64,000 bases of DNA from the NCBI GenBank assembly GCA_921293015.1, contig OV121087.1:41526630-41590629 (forward strand), in the 5' to 3' direction. The notes under the pieces were generated by a model, which was not told where the DNA came from, ran no database searches, and saw only the letters and a list, made by a program, of their open reading frames with translations. Origin of the DNA: Phorcus lineatus (taxonomy: Eukaryota; Mollusca; Gastropoda; Trochida; Trochidae). Within the stretch, counting starts at the first letter, position 1. The number at the start of each line of letters is the position of its first letter. Of this stretch, positions 47,698-60,120 are shown one piece after another. The translations under genes and the position numbers were made by a program.

Positions 47698-50600
47698 CTT
47701 GTAAAGTAAAGAACTTCGTGATTAGTGGATGGCTATGTGACTGACAAAATATATAGTAAAGTGATATGAAATATGCTTGTAAAAGTGCATTGAAACTTTA
47801 CTTTGTATCTTCGTTACTTATATCCAAACATAACTACTTAGCATTTAGCGTCTAAGATACTGACCTGGTAACAGCGACCTTACTTCTATCCCAACATAAC
47901 TACTTAGCATTCATCGTCTAAGATACTGACCTGGTAACAGCGACCTTACTTATATCCCAAACATAACAACTTAGTATTCAGCGTCTAAGATACTGACCTG
48001 GTAACAGCGACCCGAGTCCTCCCTTAGCACACGTCAACGCATACGCTCCGTTTGCACTGAAACCAACTATAGCAGGAGAATATCTATCAGGTAGTGCATT
48101 ATCTAAAGCGTTCATGATCACATAACCTTCTCCCACTGGCCCTCTCATTGTTGAAAAAATTGCAGCACCGGTATATGAGTCCACGACTGTGAATAGAACC
48201 GCAACTCCACTGACGTCATAAGAGACGCTAACAGTTTTCAGGTTTAAGACAAAGGCAGAATTATTGTAACCATTGAGAGCCAGACACTTGAACTCATAGC
48301 CAATACCAGACGCAGGAAAATTAAATAGGGCAATTCGTTTGTTACCGACAGTACAGGATACGCCAACAAGATGTTTCAAATTTCTTGCAAACGATGTTTC
48401 ATTGTAGGGTAGGTCTTGGTGAATTCCCTTCGTCATAGTCAAAGACTCGTCTCCACTAACCTGTTGTACCAAAAGAGCTCCATCAACTGAGGAGATAAAT
48501 CGCGCTGTAGATTCTGTACATATATCAAGAAATATCAAACCTGTGGTCGATTCCCACATACCGACAGGGGGTATCTGTTCGAACGAAGGCTCAACTATGG
48601 TTCCCATAAAGAGAGTCACTGGCTTACTTGATACCACAACGGTTCCTGTTAAATCCTCTCCGGTGACAATCTCCAATACGCCCCCAGAAGCTAGTGTTGC
48701 GGATAGTGTGCCTCCATCACTATAAGTAGCGCTATCATGAACGAATGACCCAGTTGATTTGATCGTCAGAGTGATTAATGTGTTCTCATAAGCACTTGCA
48801 ATGACGTACATGTTTTTCTCAGAGTTTGGAACCGGAAGTGACACCAGCAAGTTTTCAATGTCACCTCCTGTGTAAGGTTGATTCAAATCTGTTCCGATCG
48901 GTATGGACAAATAAGCACCAACTCCTGCTTGGGAGTTGTGTTCAACAAATAAGGAAACGTCAGCTGAAGTTGAGACTATGATTGCCTGCGAGTTTGCGTA
49001 GTTTCCTTGAAGTATGACCCGAAGTATCAACGCTGAGGATATCGTCTCAAACAGTGGCAGGCCGGCGAGTGACCCCGTAATGTTGACGAGGACCCCCTCT
49101 GATCCCGTTACGTGGAGAATGCAGTCTACAGTTGGGATTGATGTTGAAACTGAGGGACACGCAACGATGAAGTCGCTTCCATCTGATACCCATCCTCGTA
49201 CACCTGAAAATACCAAGAAGTGGTCATGCATTTGTAGGAGAATATGAAGGAGAAAAATAATTTTATGTAATGCATTGAAACATATGAGCAGCAATTGGAA
49301 CTTTATGTCAAAGACTGCAGACGACGACAAGGGTGCATTCAATGAAAAGATTATGAATTTGTATAACAGTTACTTTAGGCTAGGCCTAATAAAAAAGAAG
49401 CCAGATAATTACTGACTATATAGGAAGGTGTCGAGGCGTTTATTGCAGGAGTCAACAGACACTGCTGATATGATTGTGGGAGTTCTAGTATTTTGATGCG
49501 TACATTGAAATGGCATTGTTGAAAAGCTTGGTTGATCTGGATTGGTTTGAGAATTGATGCGTTTGGACAGGAGGTAATCGTTGAATAATTCTCTGGAATC
49601 TCATTCGAAACGGGCGCATGTTCTATGTTGTTAGGCATCAAATGTGTCCCTTCTGCATTCATCGTATCGTTTGTAAGATTGAAGTACATGCATTTATCCC
49701 CGAATCGTTATTGAATATTGACACATATTACAGTTTTATACGGAAAATGCTTCCATGTATCATTCATAACATCAAACATAACAATCTCAAGTTATAAGTA
49801 ACTATTTGTCCATTATACTTTAAAAAAATGGAAATATTTACGATTATGTACTTATATAGCCACATTTATTACTTATCAATTATTACACTATCTAATTTCT
49901 CGACATGTAATGGTTCAATGAATTCAACAAAGTACGGATGCATCTAAGTAACGTGACCACTCCGTTGTCAATTACGGAAGGGAAGTAAATTCGTTTTTTT
50001 TACAGTCGGTAACATTCTCGTATCAATATTTTAGAATATTCACTTGTAGGAAATTAATTTGGTCAAACCTCACCACGCTGATGTTTTGTCATTAACACAG
50101 AGCATACATGAATGATTTATTATCATTTATCTTGTCATGTTGTGATGTCGTCATGAACGAGATAATGTCATTGAATAATATATTACACTAAAACAGGTCA
50201 TGCTATTTTGTTGTTTAACAACATATTTAAAATGTGTTAATCAGTAAGTGCCCACATCTGTTGTTCACACAACATCACGCAAACTGTCAGATAAAGACAT
50301 TGCATAAGGTTAACATATATAGAGATTAATAACCAACTATCCTTCCGTATCATTAATAAGATAAATTAAATCAAATAAAACAAAATTTGTGACGCTGTTT
50401 GATGTTTTCAAATTTCTGATATCCATTTCTTTCCATTGGAATGTCTTAAATTGGGACTTCGCATTCGCTATACCCTGCTACTTAAATGTTGCCTTCAGAT
50501 ATTTCATTGGTTTTTTTTAAATTCTCGGAAATGAGTTGAATTCTGACTGGAAGTTGTACTCGGGGGACTTCATTTCCGGAATAATCTCCTAAAATACTTA

Positions 50601-53600
50601 TCGTATCCTCCTGAAAATTTGCTTGTATGTTACAGACCGACTGGAGTGATGACCTTTGCTATTACAAATTAACAAGTAAAATTTGAGCTCTGTACAGGAA
50701 TAGATCATCAACCAAATGGTCGTTTCTTACGTCACCTCCCGCAAAGAGCGTGGAGCAAGTTCCACTTTCTTGGTTTTTCTGTCACGTCACAGAAACCAGG
50801 ATGCAAGGAGTCCTTATAATCGAATGAAAACGTATATTTTTTCTCAAAGTTATGTTGATGTCGATGCATTCAACATATCCATAAGGATAAAGTTGCGAGC
50901 CTCACGTGACGCCGTTTGATATTTTCAGATTTACAATATTCATTTTCTCTCCATGGAAATGTCTTGAAGTCATCCTTTAAGAGTGATCGAATTCGAAAGT
51001 AATATAACCTATCACAAGGGAACATACACACTTTGTAGATATATAAACACTAAAAGCCCTCCGCGCAAGATTTTACAATGGCACAATGTATCCTTGAGGA
51101 TTTTCTGAATTAAATGCTTTAAGAGTGATCGAATTCGAAAGTAATATAACCAATCACAAGGGAACATACACACTTTGTAGATATATAAACACTAAAAGCC
51201 CTCCGCGCAAGATTTTACAATGGCACAATGTATCCTTGAGGATTTTCTGAATTAAATGTAATGGTATTCCTTGCTTTTTCCGATAGGTAAATGGATTTGC
51301 ATGCATACCAATTATTTACAATTTGATCAAGACGTCCTAAAATTTCTGCTCTAAAAAGGTTTGATAATCAAAAGTAAAGGTGTCATAAAGTTTGGATACA
51401 TGATCTCCCGGCCCTTTTGACTGTTTGGAATGGTTTATGATTGGTGAGAGGAGAGAGGATGTGTTTGACTCGGCTCTCCGACAATGGGTATTTCCTTGGC
51501 CCAATATCGGGCGTGAATAGGTACATTTTTGCAGCCTAATAAGTCCTAAAGAAGTATCCATGGTATAAAAGTCGGCCAAGCAAAAATTTCGTTGAGTTTG
51601 AGGCTGTTGCTTATGTTCAGCCTTCTTCTGGTGACATGCGGTTGAGTGGAAGTCAACCCGTGACCCCGAAACTCAAGACACAATGGACCCCACACTTGCT
51701 TACCATGGACACGGAAGGTACCCACGATCTAGAAACGGGTAATGGAGCAACAAATGAGGTTTTGAAAGCAATAGATGACGTTAAAAGTGATATTCGAGAT
51801 TTGGTGAGACAGTTTGACTCGCTCTTGGCAAAAGTTGACAATATGGCGGCCGACATCCATGCGGTCAACGGCCAGTTACATTCTCTACAAAACGAAAACG
51901 ACATGTTGCATAGCAAGTTGTCTGCGGTTGAAGAAAAACTAGAAGACTTTGAGTCACGCAGCCGAAGAAACAATTTGATTTTCCATTGTTTGGACGAAAC
52001 GACAGGAGAAACATTGCCCGAGTCGGAGGGGAAAGTCCGTTCTTTCATTACAGATACGCTCGACATGAGCAGCGACGAGGTGAACAATATTGTGATTGTG
52101 AGAGCTCACAGACTGAACACGCCGAAGACGTGGTTCCCCGGTTATTGTGAACTATTTAGTGATAAAAGTTCGGTATTTGTGAAAGCAAGAGAAAAGATCC
52201 CTAAATCATCGAATCTTCGTGTCACTGAAGATTTCACGAAACGAGTGCGCGAGGAATTGTGAGGTGAGGTGAGTTGGTGTTTAACGCCGCTTTCAAGATT
52301 ATTTCACTTATATCGCGGCCGCTAGTATTAGTGCAGGGAGAAAGCCCGCAACACCATTGTGGCTATGCATTGCGGTGAAACCTGCGAGCATCGGCTGGAA
52401 CTAGCAAACCATGGGTGGTACTGCGCTGAATTTCAGTGTAGCATTGCACCCAAACCTGACTGCATGTAGAACTGCGCGCGGAAAGACGTCTGCTTGCTCC
52501 CTGGTTTCAGCGGGCGAAGGATAACAAGAGACCAGTAAAGATGCGACAGAATCGGCTCATTGTGGATGGTGCTACATTTGTGTACGATAGGGGCAACAGG
52601 GACATTGTTCAAATAGCCGGTAAGACTTCCGATTTTCTGAATTCAACATCCCGAACAGTGAACGACCGGATGTCAACAAATGCACGTGGTTCTTTGTTGA
52701 CACCGGAAGCAGGACGTAAAACAACGCCAGGGGAAGAGACTCTGGATACAAGTTTTTGATGTGCACCGACGAAGAAAGTAAACAGGAACGACTCTCATTA
52801 CCCACCTGGAACATTGAAAGTTTGATCAAACATGACAACCACCAATTTACTGTAAAACATTTCTGTACAAATTACGACATCATTGGATTCTGTGAGTCTT
52901 TTGTACGTAGAGTTGATGATTTTCGCGATTTTCTGACAGGATATCACACGATCAATTGTGCCAGAAAGAAACTTCATATTCTAGGTCGCCATAGCGGTGG
53001 TGTTACAGTTTTCATGTGTGAACACTTAGTGAATGAAAATATTGTAAAACAGATACTCATATTTTGAAAACTGTGTTGTATTATTGTTTCGAACAACTAT
53101 TTATGGGTGTGACCAGGACACCATTTTAATGTTTAAATATATTTCACCCAAGAACTCTCCAATTTATAAGCTAAAAAGTGACTCCGATGGCATTTCAATA
53201 TTAGAGGACTATCTGATGGTCATCACCTCGGATATGCGGGGACTTTATAGACTTTATAGACTTTATACAATCTGACAATTTAGACTTTGTTCATGACTCG
53301 GACGACTACCCAAGTGATGACTTTGATTTGCCTAGAAATTCCAAAGATAACCTTGTTTACAATAATAAGTTAGATGGCCATACAATACTTGGTGAATATA
53401 TTTGAACAAGCTGCACAACACAATAAAACTCTATTTTCCTGGTTTTTGAAACGCCAACAATTTACCCAACCATCCTGGTGGGACAATGAACTTGACAACA
53501 TAAAACAACAAAAATACACAGCACTGCGTTCACACAGAAAACAATAACACAGACATTTCTTTATTTAGAAAGCTAAGATTACATTTTAAAAAAACATTTC

Positions 53601-56600
53601 AAAAGAAAAGATTATATTATTTTGGTAAACAGAGAAACCGATTAATAGATGCCAGAAGGGACCTCAAATTATTTTGGAAACTATTAAAAGAAAACAGGGT
53701 TTCACAGGGAGTATCAAACAAAATCACAGGTGACCAGTGGGTGACACACTTTGTTGAGCTTCTCACTTCAGACATCCAAACAGACTATAATACATATTGT
53801 AACATGACTTCGTTGTATCCTCAATTCTGATTGGCCGATTCGAAAAAATTACCCTATGTTGAATGACAATGAATACCCGCAAATTAGCAACGGCGAACCA
53901 CCGCGAATTGATACAACATGTTCACTAGTGCCGGCCCGACTGAAGTTTTAATTTTCCAGTTTCTTTGAAAATTCGTGCCGTACTCCGACTTGACAGTTGT
54001 CTTTGTCCTTTTTTGAATTGTGTCTACCGGTAGATATCACAAATACACTTTAATATTATTTATTTTTTAAGAACGAAAATATTTTCAACTGGCTTACTTA
54101 GTACTAGTTTGCCGCAAAGTTTCATGCGGCCGCCTTCTTTCGAATGCCGTTCTCAAGGTATGACGTCATAAAGGCCAACCGTTTTGACGTCACTTTGTTT
54201 GAGTTGCTGTCACAATGGTTATGGGCTAGTTCAAGACTTTTGTACTCGGGGTTTTACGATATTTTTCTACGAGCTTTATAATTGTTGATTTCGGTCTCGA
54301 ATTAAACAAGTATGTTGTAAGGTATTGTAAATTTAAGCGTTTAAACTAAATTTGCGGGTGTTGAATAACAATGAATCCCGGAAATTTTACAAACGCAACT
54401 ATTTATCTTCTAATTGTGATTCTCCTACTTCAGACTCTTCATGTATATCAAATAGATAAATAACCGAACAGGAAATATCAGCATGCATTTCAAACTTGCC
54501 AAACAACAAAACACCTGGACCAGTTGGACTAGCCACAGAGTTTTTTTAAAGCTGCACAACATATGATCACACAACCACTTGCTTTGCTCTTCAATAATAT
54601 TCTTCACACAGGACAATTTCCAAGTAGTTGGGGCAAAAGTATTATATGTCCATTACATAAATAAGGGGATAAACATGACCCAAACATGTCACTTATTGAC
54701 ACACTTTGCAAGATTTTACCTTCAGTACTTAACAAAAAGCTACAGATTTGGTGTGAGGATCATGACATATGAAATGAAGCCCAGGCATGATTAAGAGCTG
54801 GATATTCCAATGTTGACCAAATGTTTGTTCTCCAAGCTGTTATTCAAAAGTACTGTTCTAAATAGATGGGAAGATTTTATTGCCTCTTCATTGATTTTTC
54901 AAAGGCATTTGAAACACTTACACTTGATGTTCTTCTAGCTTCTATCCACATGGCTGGGGTATCTGGCAAGTTTCTAAGTATTAGTTCATCAATGTACTCT
55001 AATCTTACTGCTTGTGTTAGGACCAAACAATGCCATGTTTTGAATGTCATGTAGGCACAAGGAAAGGATGTATTCTTAGCCCTCAGATATTTCTCATATT
55101 TATTGATAATCTTTATACGAAATTGGAACTAGAGGGTGGTCATGGAACTTTTTGTTAATCAATTCTTTCAAAATTTATGTGCACTTATGTTTGCAGATGA
55201 CATTTCGGCACGAGCCAGTACTTGTAATTTGCTCCAAAAGAAACTAAATGTTTTGGAAAGTTTCTGTTCAAATACAGGAGTGAAAGTTAATTTAAAGAAG
55301 ACAAAGATTATAGTTTTTAGAAATTTAGGATTAGTCTTTACACCCAAACTTATATGGAGTTAAGCACAGACATGCCTTGCATCTCAGATTAGTAAAGCTA
55401 TTTTGTCTATAAATGGGTTTCAAAGGAAAGTTGGTAACATTGGTTGTACTGATTTGCTAAATAGTTTTGATTCTATGATTGTACCTATTCTTTGTTATGG
55501 TTCTGAAATTTGGGGGACATGTCACTCCAAAATAAAAGAAGGTGTTCAAATTAATTTTTGTAAACATTACTTAAGGGTTAAAAAAATCAACACTTAATGG
55601 TATGGTTCTTGGTGAATTTGGTAGACTCCCTCTGCAACATCTATACATGCCAAGAGTGATTAAGTTTTGGTGCAGATTTATACATTTGCCACAAAATAGA
55701 CTCCCACATCAATGTTATTTAATGCTAAGATCATTAGATAGTTTAGGTTACAATACCTGGGTAACAAAGGTTAGACATACACTTTTCCAATATGGTTTTG
55801 GTTATGCTTGGCTTAGCTAAGAAATTGGAAACGTGGATCTCTATGTAGGGTTGGGACTAGAAGATAACTTAAAACAGTCATGGTACTCATCAATTGATGA
55901 ATCTCCTAAATGTATATTTTATAAGGAGTTCAAGACCTTGCTTAAAGAGGAAAGATATTTATGTTGGAATAATCCTATGCATGTAAGGGTTGCCATATCA
56001 GATACATGTAGTAACTTTAGTGGCAGTTATAATGGCATTGAATATAATGAAATACTTTGTCCTTTTTGCATATTTAATGATCTTGTATTTATAGAAAATG
56101 AGTATCATATACTATTTGTTTGTAAAGCCTATGATAAACTGAGAACACAATATCTCTATAATTTCATTAAAGTGCCCTACTTACATTTCTCTGTTGTAAA
56201 CCTTCTGAAAAACCAAAACTATGATGTAGTTTATAATGTTGGTTTATAACTATTTCTTTTTAAAAAAACGTATCAATTCCAGGAAATAAGCTTCAATGTA
56301 CCACTGTGCGCACCCAAGTGTAAACTGAAATGGCCTGTATCATGGGCCGATGCATCTGTCTGTCTGTTTAAAAACAAGTTACATATTGATTGAAGAAAAT
56401 TCAAAACACGAAATCCTATTATTACTTCGAAAGACTAAACAGGATACGTATAATAAAAGCGTAAATGGTATGCACAATCATGGTTTAAAGAATGAAAACA
56501 ATTACGAAATTGATTGCTTAACCATGTATTCAGACTAACAGTGCTATGGGCTGCTGGTATATTCGTTAATGCATTATCTTGCATTGGTAGCTAAACAATA

Positions 56601-57401
56601 GAAATATAGAACAAAACGCATTTGACTAAACACTCTTTCAATTGAGTCAATGCTTTCCTTTCATGATCACTTCGAAGCGGTAAAGTGTTTAAATGACAAA
56701 GCAGACTTTACAATGAAACAAGATTGTAAGTATCGTGAAAATCATTGTATAACAACACAGACATCACAAACAAAAGACGAAAACGAATGAGAGATGTCAG
56801 GTGATAATCGTTATTACTTAGCGTCGATGTGTGCGTTTTACTCAATCAATCGTTCCCGACAGGCCTCACAAAAGTCATAAGAACCTAAACTAACCTCTGT
56901 TTGAATACGTGCCCCTCTCAGGGTACAAAGGCAAATCCCTGTTTGGATACAATCAAAAAGATTTATTTAGTCATCCTCATCTTTTTAATAGTCAGCTTTG
57001 GGAGAACTTCGACAGTGCACTTTATGGCTTTTGACAGGAAACGGTTGCAAAATATGGTGGATGTATCACGGGATAGACTTCGGCGACAAAATACCGGTAG
57101 ACCGAAAAGAGCTCTCATTCAAACATTGGTAAGTTTAGTATTTTATGATAAAGGTATATTCCTTTAAATTGAATTAGGTATGGTTAACATAAGAACGGAA
57201 GAAAACATTATATGCAACTGCGGATAAACTGTTCTTCACTGTGTTAATCTCACAAGTGCTAAACTATACCAACTGGATTCTGTGTCAACAAATATTACGT
57301 TAAATGGTTATTTCAGTTTCTATTTAGATAAGTAATATTAACTCACCTGTAATGACTAAAGTCAACAAAGCAGTCAACACGCAGGTGCCTTTTACTGACA
57401 T
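46907..57401 (-). CDS. IgGFc-binding-domain membrane protein gene, three exons
   Basis: Exons 57347-57401, 47998-49203 and 46907-47697 join with matching phase 1 junctions (gtgagt/ttttcag; gtcagt/ttacaag) and total 2052 bp, exactly 684 codons with stop. The order is a signal peptide, an IgGFc-binding N-terminal domain (about residues 130-400, as in FCGBP-like and many molluscan secreted proteins), a Ser/Asp-rich repeat stalk, a CFCRCG cysteine segment and a C-terminal membrane helix. It is probably a secreted or surface-anchored mucosal or immune adhesion protein. The first intron is 8.1 kb and contains a LINE; the second is 300 bp and contains a triplicated 5' splice site. Confidence 0.8.
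47407..47598 (-). repeat. Four 48-bp coding minisatellite units
   Basis: Units start TGACGTCACTGCTTGAAAA on the plus strand at 47407, 47455, 47503 and 47551 and encode the 16-residue repeats of exon 3. A diverged fifth unit follows. Copies differ at one to five positions. Each unit includes the palindrome TGACGTCA, which is also a CREB-type site; this is probably a by-product of the Ser-Asp-Val codons. Confidence 0.95.
47815..48010 (-). repeat. Three tandem copies of an exon-end/5' splice-site unit
   Basis: A 66-67-bp unit containing gtcgctgttaccag|gtcagtatcttagacgc (minus strand) is repeated with equivalent positions at 47861, 47927 and 47994 (plus coordinates of tgacctgg). The copy at 47998 ends exon 2 in frame. 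Using either inner copy would add 66-67 nt with an in-frame TGA. Intron 2 is thus mostly built from duplicated exon-intron boundary. Confidence 0.85.
47998..49203 (-). CDS. Exon 2: IgGFc-binding N-terminal domain
   Basis: The acceptor cttcttggtattttcag opens GVRGWVSDGSDFIVACPSVS. Family-like blocks follow: QAIIVSTSADVSLFVEHNSQ, ENLLVSLPVP, GVLEIVTGEDLTGTVVVSSK followed by PVTLFMG, and GIGYEFKCLALNGY. The frame upstream of 49203 (to 49342) is intron. At 402 codons this is nearly the whole ectodomain. In this family the domain is found in secreted mucus and defence proteins; direct IgG binding is a vertebrate name and should not be assumed. Confidence 0.88.
49204..51600. other. Intron 1 of the IgGFc gene, 3' part
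   Basis: It contains a diverged ~60-bp direct repeat (50391-50452 versus 50909-50968) and the 142-bp tandem duplication. A 104-codon minus-strand frame at 49375-49689 has no domain and no clear donor. Confidence 0.5.
50975..51258. repeat. Tandem duplication of 142 bp
   Basis: Copies 50975-51116 and 51117-51258 start CTTTAAGAGTGATCGAATTC and end ctgaattaaatg. I see one difference (cctatcac versus ccaatcac), so the duplication is recent. Confidence 0.95.
51636..52262 (+). pseudogene. LINE ORF1 (L1-like transposase-22 type), interrupted
   Basis: It has a heptad-rich coiled coil (about residues 45-105: VDNMAADIHAVNGQLHSLQN...), the hallmark 'ESRSRRNNLIFHCLDE', an RRM-like region and 'ITEDFTKRVREEL'-type C-terminus (here LRVTEDFTKRVREEL). 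The stop follows directly at the inserted SINE-like repeat. The missing C-terminal part resumes past it at about 52505 as DNKRPVKMRQNRLIVDGATF plus VYDRGN. It would bind LINE RNA and chaperone reverse transcription; this copy is dead. Confidence 0.8.
52264..52505 (+). repeat. SINE-like repeat inserted in LINE ORF1
   Basis: It begins gtgaggtgagttggtgtttaacgccgctttcaagattat, matching 20022-20066 in reverse, and is GC-richer than the host. Its ends were set by where the ORF1 reading is lost and regained; no clean target duplication was found. Confidence 0.65.
52756..53067 (+). pseudogene. LINE ORF2 endonuclease fragment
   Basis: The peptide carries WNIESLIKHDN, NYDIIGFCESFV and LGRHSGGVTVFMC, the start of an apurinic-like endonuclease (N, E and GG positions visible). 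A frameshift separates it from the continuation at 53084-53275 (TILMFKYISPKNSPIYKL...), where the catalytic core is no longer readable. Confidence 0.75.
53811..54400. mobile_element. Non-autonomous insertion within LINE ORF2 (approximate)
   Basis: The LINE reading stops at about 53810 and resumes near 54430. The inserted block has edge sequences 'gttgaatgacaatgaatacccgcaaat' and 'tttgcgggtgttgaataacaatgaatcccgg' that share both a direct GTTGAAT(g/a)ACAATGAAT and an inverted acccgcaaat motif. No ORF. The class is unknown and the borders are uncertain by tens of bases. Confidence 0.5.
54866..56249 (+). pseudogene. LINE ORF2 reverse transcriptase and C-terminal region
   Basis: Fragments in several frames: YCLFIDFSKAFETL (RT motif A), LCALMFADDISARAS (motif C, FADD), NTGVKVNLKKTKIIVFRN (thumb side), LCYGSEIWGTC, and the tail CPFCIFNDLVF...EYHILFVCKAYDKLR with the C-C-H-C pattern typical of many invertebrate LINEs. 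At least five frame breaks are present. The copy cannot be active. Confidence 0.85.
56271..57346. other. Intron 1 of the IgGFc gene, 5' part
   Basis: A plus-strand frame at 56901-57167 with a gtaagt inside it was considered and left out. Nothing else is supported. Confidence 0.4.
57347..57401 (-). CDS. Exon 1: signal peptide of the IgGFc-domain protein
   Basis: ATG at 57401 encodes MSVKGTCVLTALLTLVIT and one further base, then the donor G|GTGAGT. The 18 residues have a basic start and hydrophobic core as in a signal peptide, and phase 1 matches exon 2 to give ...VITGVRGWVSDGSD. A tcaattgcag just upstream could be an acceptor, so an untranslated exon may precede it. Confidence 0.75.
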
Positions 57402-58382
57402 CTGCAATTGATACGAGAGGTATTCAACAAAATTCAAAATCAAAAGTAAAGACTTTTTAACAACTAAATATATCCTACATCAATATCCTAATGTTTGTAT
57501 CAATTTCAATTTTGAATCAGTATTTAATATGACATACTTAACAGTTGAATTTTAATAGCTCTTAATCTAGACTAATGGAGTGCAATAACTACCCCCTAAC
57601 ATGAGGAATAAGCGTCGCTGCTTTTCAACAGAAACTTTCAAACTCCATGGAAATAAGTGACGTTTCATACGCAATTGTCTCACTATAGGTATCGGAATTC
57701 AACGTACGAAACATTTATTTCGAGATTATGAATAGCTAGATACTAGATAATGCATGTAAATATGATATAAATTAGACTCAAATGCTAGACCAACGTCCAA
57801 TACAAGTATACAATCAAATATCTCCTTCCTATTTGATTTCATTTATCAGATGGTTTGAAGTTTGAATGATTCACGAAGGAGATATAGCCAACCAAATTGT
57901 GTTAATAAATAACCATAAAGATATGTTTCCACACAACCGACACTTAAATTGCATACCTATTTTTATTTTGGTTTTGTATCGTTCTTGCATTCAGAAGTTA
58001 TCAATGACGTTTCAATCAACTATGTAATTATTTGATGTTTAATCAAAGCGTAACGACCTTAAAATATGAGTCAAATAATATAAAAGTTACAACATTTTCA
58101 AACACATATTAAAATAAATACGGTTGAACATGCTCACCTTCTTAACTTAACGTTTTTGTAATCCTCCAAGTAATCCGTATAAAGAAGTAACTATTCACTT
58201 CTTCAGTTCTGCTTCATCGCACAGAATTAGCCTTCCATTATCTGAAACCAGATCGTTAATGAATATTGTATGATCTTGTCGCCATTGTGTCAGCAACCTG
58301 CACTGTTAGTAAAAACGTTGTATGGTGTTACAATGCGTGCATTCTATTTGTTGAGTGGTCCACAAAGGATTTGTTCCAATAA

Positions 58383-58416
<34 letters not shown>

Positions 58417-59880
58417 TCTAAAAAAATAACAATAATACATACACATAAATACATAATTCATGAACATTTAATTTTTATTTATATTATATATATCAAAAAG
58501 TTTGACGCAGAACCATACAAAGGAAAACATTTCTAGCTAATCGATTTCAATGTAAATCTACCGAATAAAGCAGATCGCATGTCTTTGATGTAATTGTTAT
58601 CAATGTCATGCTGGTGAGAATTTTGTTGTCATAAAGACAACAAATTATAAACAAACAATATTTTGTCTTTTCACTTTTAATTTTCTGAATTGGTCTTATC
58701 CGATGTTATTGTCGGGCTTTTTATAAAGGATCCCCTGTTAACACTATTTGTAAATACTAATTGGATTTGAAAATAATAAGTGTGCAATAAAGTACGCCAA
58801 AATGTTAGTCAAATAATTTTAAGATTAAATTTCCGTTATGTCTATTGAAATAACAATGGCAAGGTACCAAAGCTATTAATATGCAAACATATTTTATACA
58901 GGAATATTATATACATTGGAACTTCGCTCACTGGATTCTTTTCTTGTATTCTATTCATCGTGGATCATTTAAACCAAAGTGAAACCAAAATCATCTATTC
59001 AGTTTCCCCCGGCATTCACAATAGATTAGGTTCAGATTAAGTGAACAGGTTGAAAACCTTGTAACTATAACATGACAAAGACTATTGCCTTCGGGCTTCG
59101 ATGGGATATTTTATTGTTAGTATTTACAGTGAATAAAAGAGACTCCCAGTTGTAAAACCTTTCATACAAAGAAAATGTGGCTCTAAATATTTGAACTGAA
59201 CACCAGACTTATTATCCAGAACTAAATCTCTTCTATTGAAATTTTTTTGTCATTTTATAATTGTTGATATGTCTTGTTGATACGTTTGTCAATGTCATAT
59301 ATAAGAATCAATAACAAATGGGCATTCTAAAAGTAGAAGTTTAACAAAAGTCGAGATCTATAGATATACAACTTCTTTGTTCTAGGTAGGAGATTTATCA
59401 CATGCTTTAGTATCTATGTCGATACATCACCATCCCAGAATATAATGTTTTTAGGCCGTACTAAAAAAATCGTTCTTTTAGCCAAATATTCTATTTGTTA
59501 ATATAAAAAGGTATAGTGTATCTTTAATATAATTCAAAAAAATGCTAATTTTCTTGAATCGAATGTTAGTTTTCTCAAACATAAAGACTGATGCACATCC
59601 TTAACAAACAAGTTCCGGCGTCAGTTGCTATTATCTAAGTAAGCATCTTGCTCAAATTGGATTTATCCTAACAAGTATGTTACCCTCATGTATAAATATA
59701 CGACAATCATCAGTATTTCGTCAAACAATATTTGAGGGAAAGTCATATTTATTAATCTAAATACTTTCAAACAAAACATGCTGATAAAAATATTAATTTC
59801 TTAGAAATTCACTCAAACCTTCAGTGTGGGGCCTCTTTAACATTGAAAAGGGATTATGTAAGTGGTGAATTTTAAAAACT
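57402..59880. other. Noncoding stretch upstream of the IgGFc gene
   Basis: It contains a (CA)n-(TA)n microsatellite at 58383-58417. No promoter elements were placed with confidence. Confidence 0.4.
58383..58417. repeat. (CA)n-(TA)n microsatellite
   Basis: About ten CA units followed by seven TA units. Confidence 0.95.
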
Positions 59881-60120
59881 TAAAGGGGCAGTAGCACGTT
59901 TGTTTAGAAAGATAAAGTGATCTTACGAAAATGAAAATGAATATTTTCAGTTGCAAGACAAAGTTTATTTAAATCAAAATAAGCTGTTTTACATAAAACG
60001 TACCACGATTGGTTAAGCTTTTCAAATTAACTTCCCGACCTCAAATGTTTAAAAGCTGTTCACACAGAAATGGCTGACAGAAGTATTTGCTTGATATTTG
60101 GTTGCTTCTTCGACCCTTAA
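59881..60120 (+). repeat. Dispersed repeat family A, copy 2
   Basis: Begins taaaggggcagtagcacgtttgtttagaaag and includes cgtaccacgattggttaagct and cttcccgacctcaaatg, matching 20120-20300 and, in part, 35845-35990. Confidence 0.6.

Larger units (their letters stand above)
51600..56270 (+). mobile_element. Decayed non-LTR retrotransposon (LINE) with nested insertions
   Basis: In order on the plus strand there are an ORF1-type coiled-coil RNA-binding protein, an endonuclease domain, reverse transcriptase motifs and a C-terminal cysteine-containing region. Many frameshifts and stops divide ORF2. Two foreign segments interrupt it (about 52260-52505 and about 53810-54400). It lies in intron 1 of the IgGFc gene in antisense. 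The 3' end near 56270 is approximate. Confidence 0.88.

Noticed and set aside
49375-49689. 104-codon minus-strand frame in IgGFc intron 1
   Set aside because: The exon 1 to exon 2 phase match leaves no need for it and no clean donor ends it.
56901-57167. Plus-strand frame containing MAFDRKRLQNMVDVSRDRLR and a gtaagt donor
   Set aside because: It lies antisense in intron 1 of the IgGFc gene and no continuing exon was found in phase.
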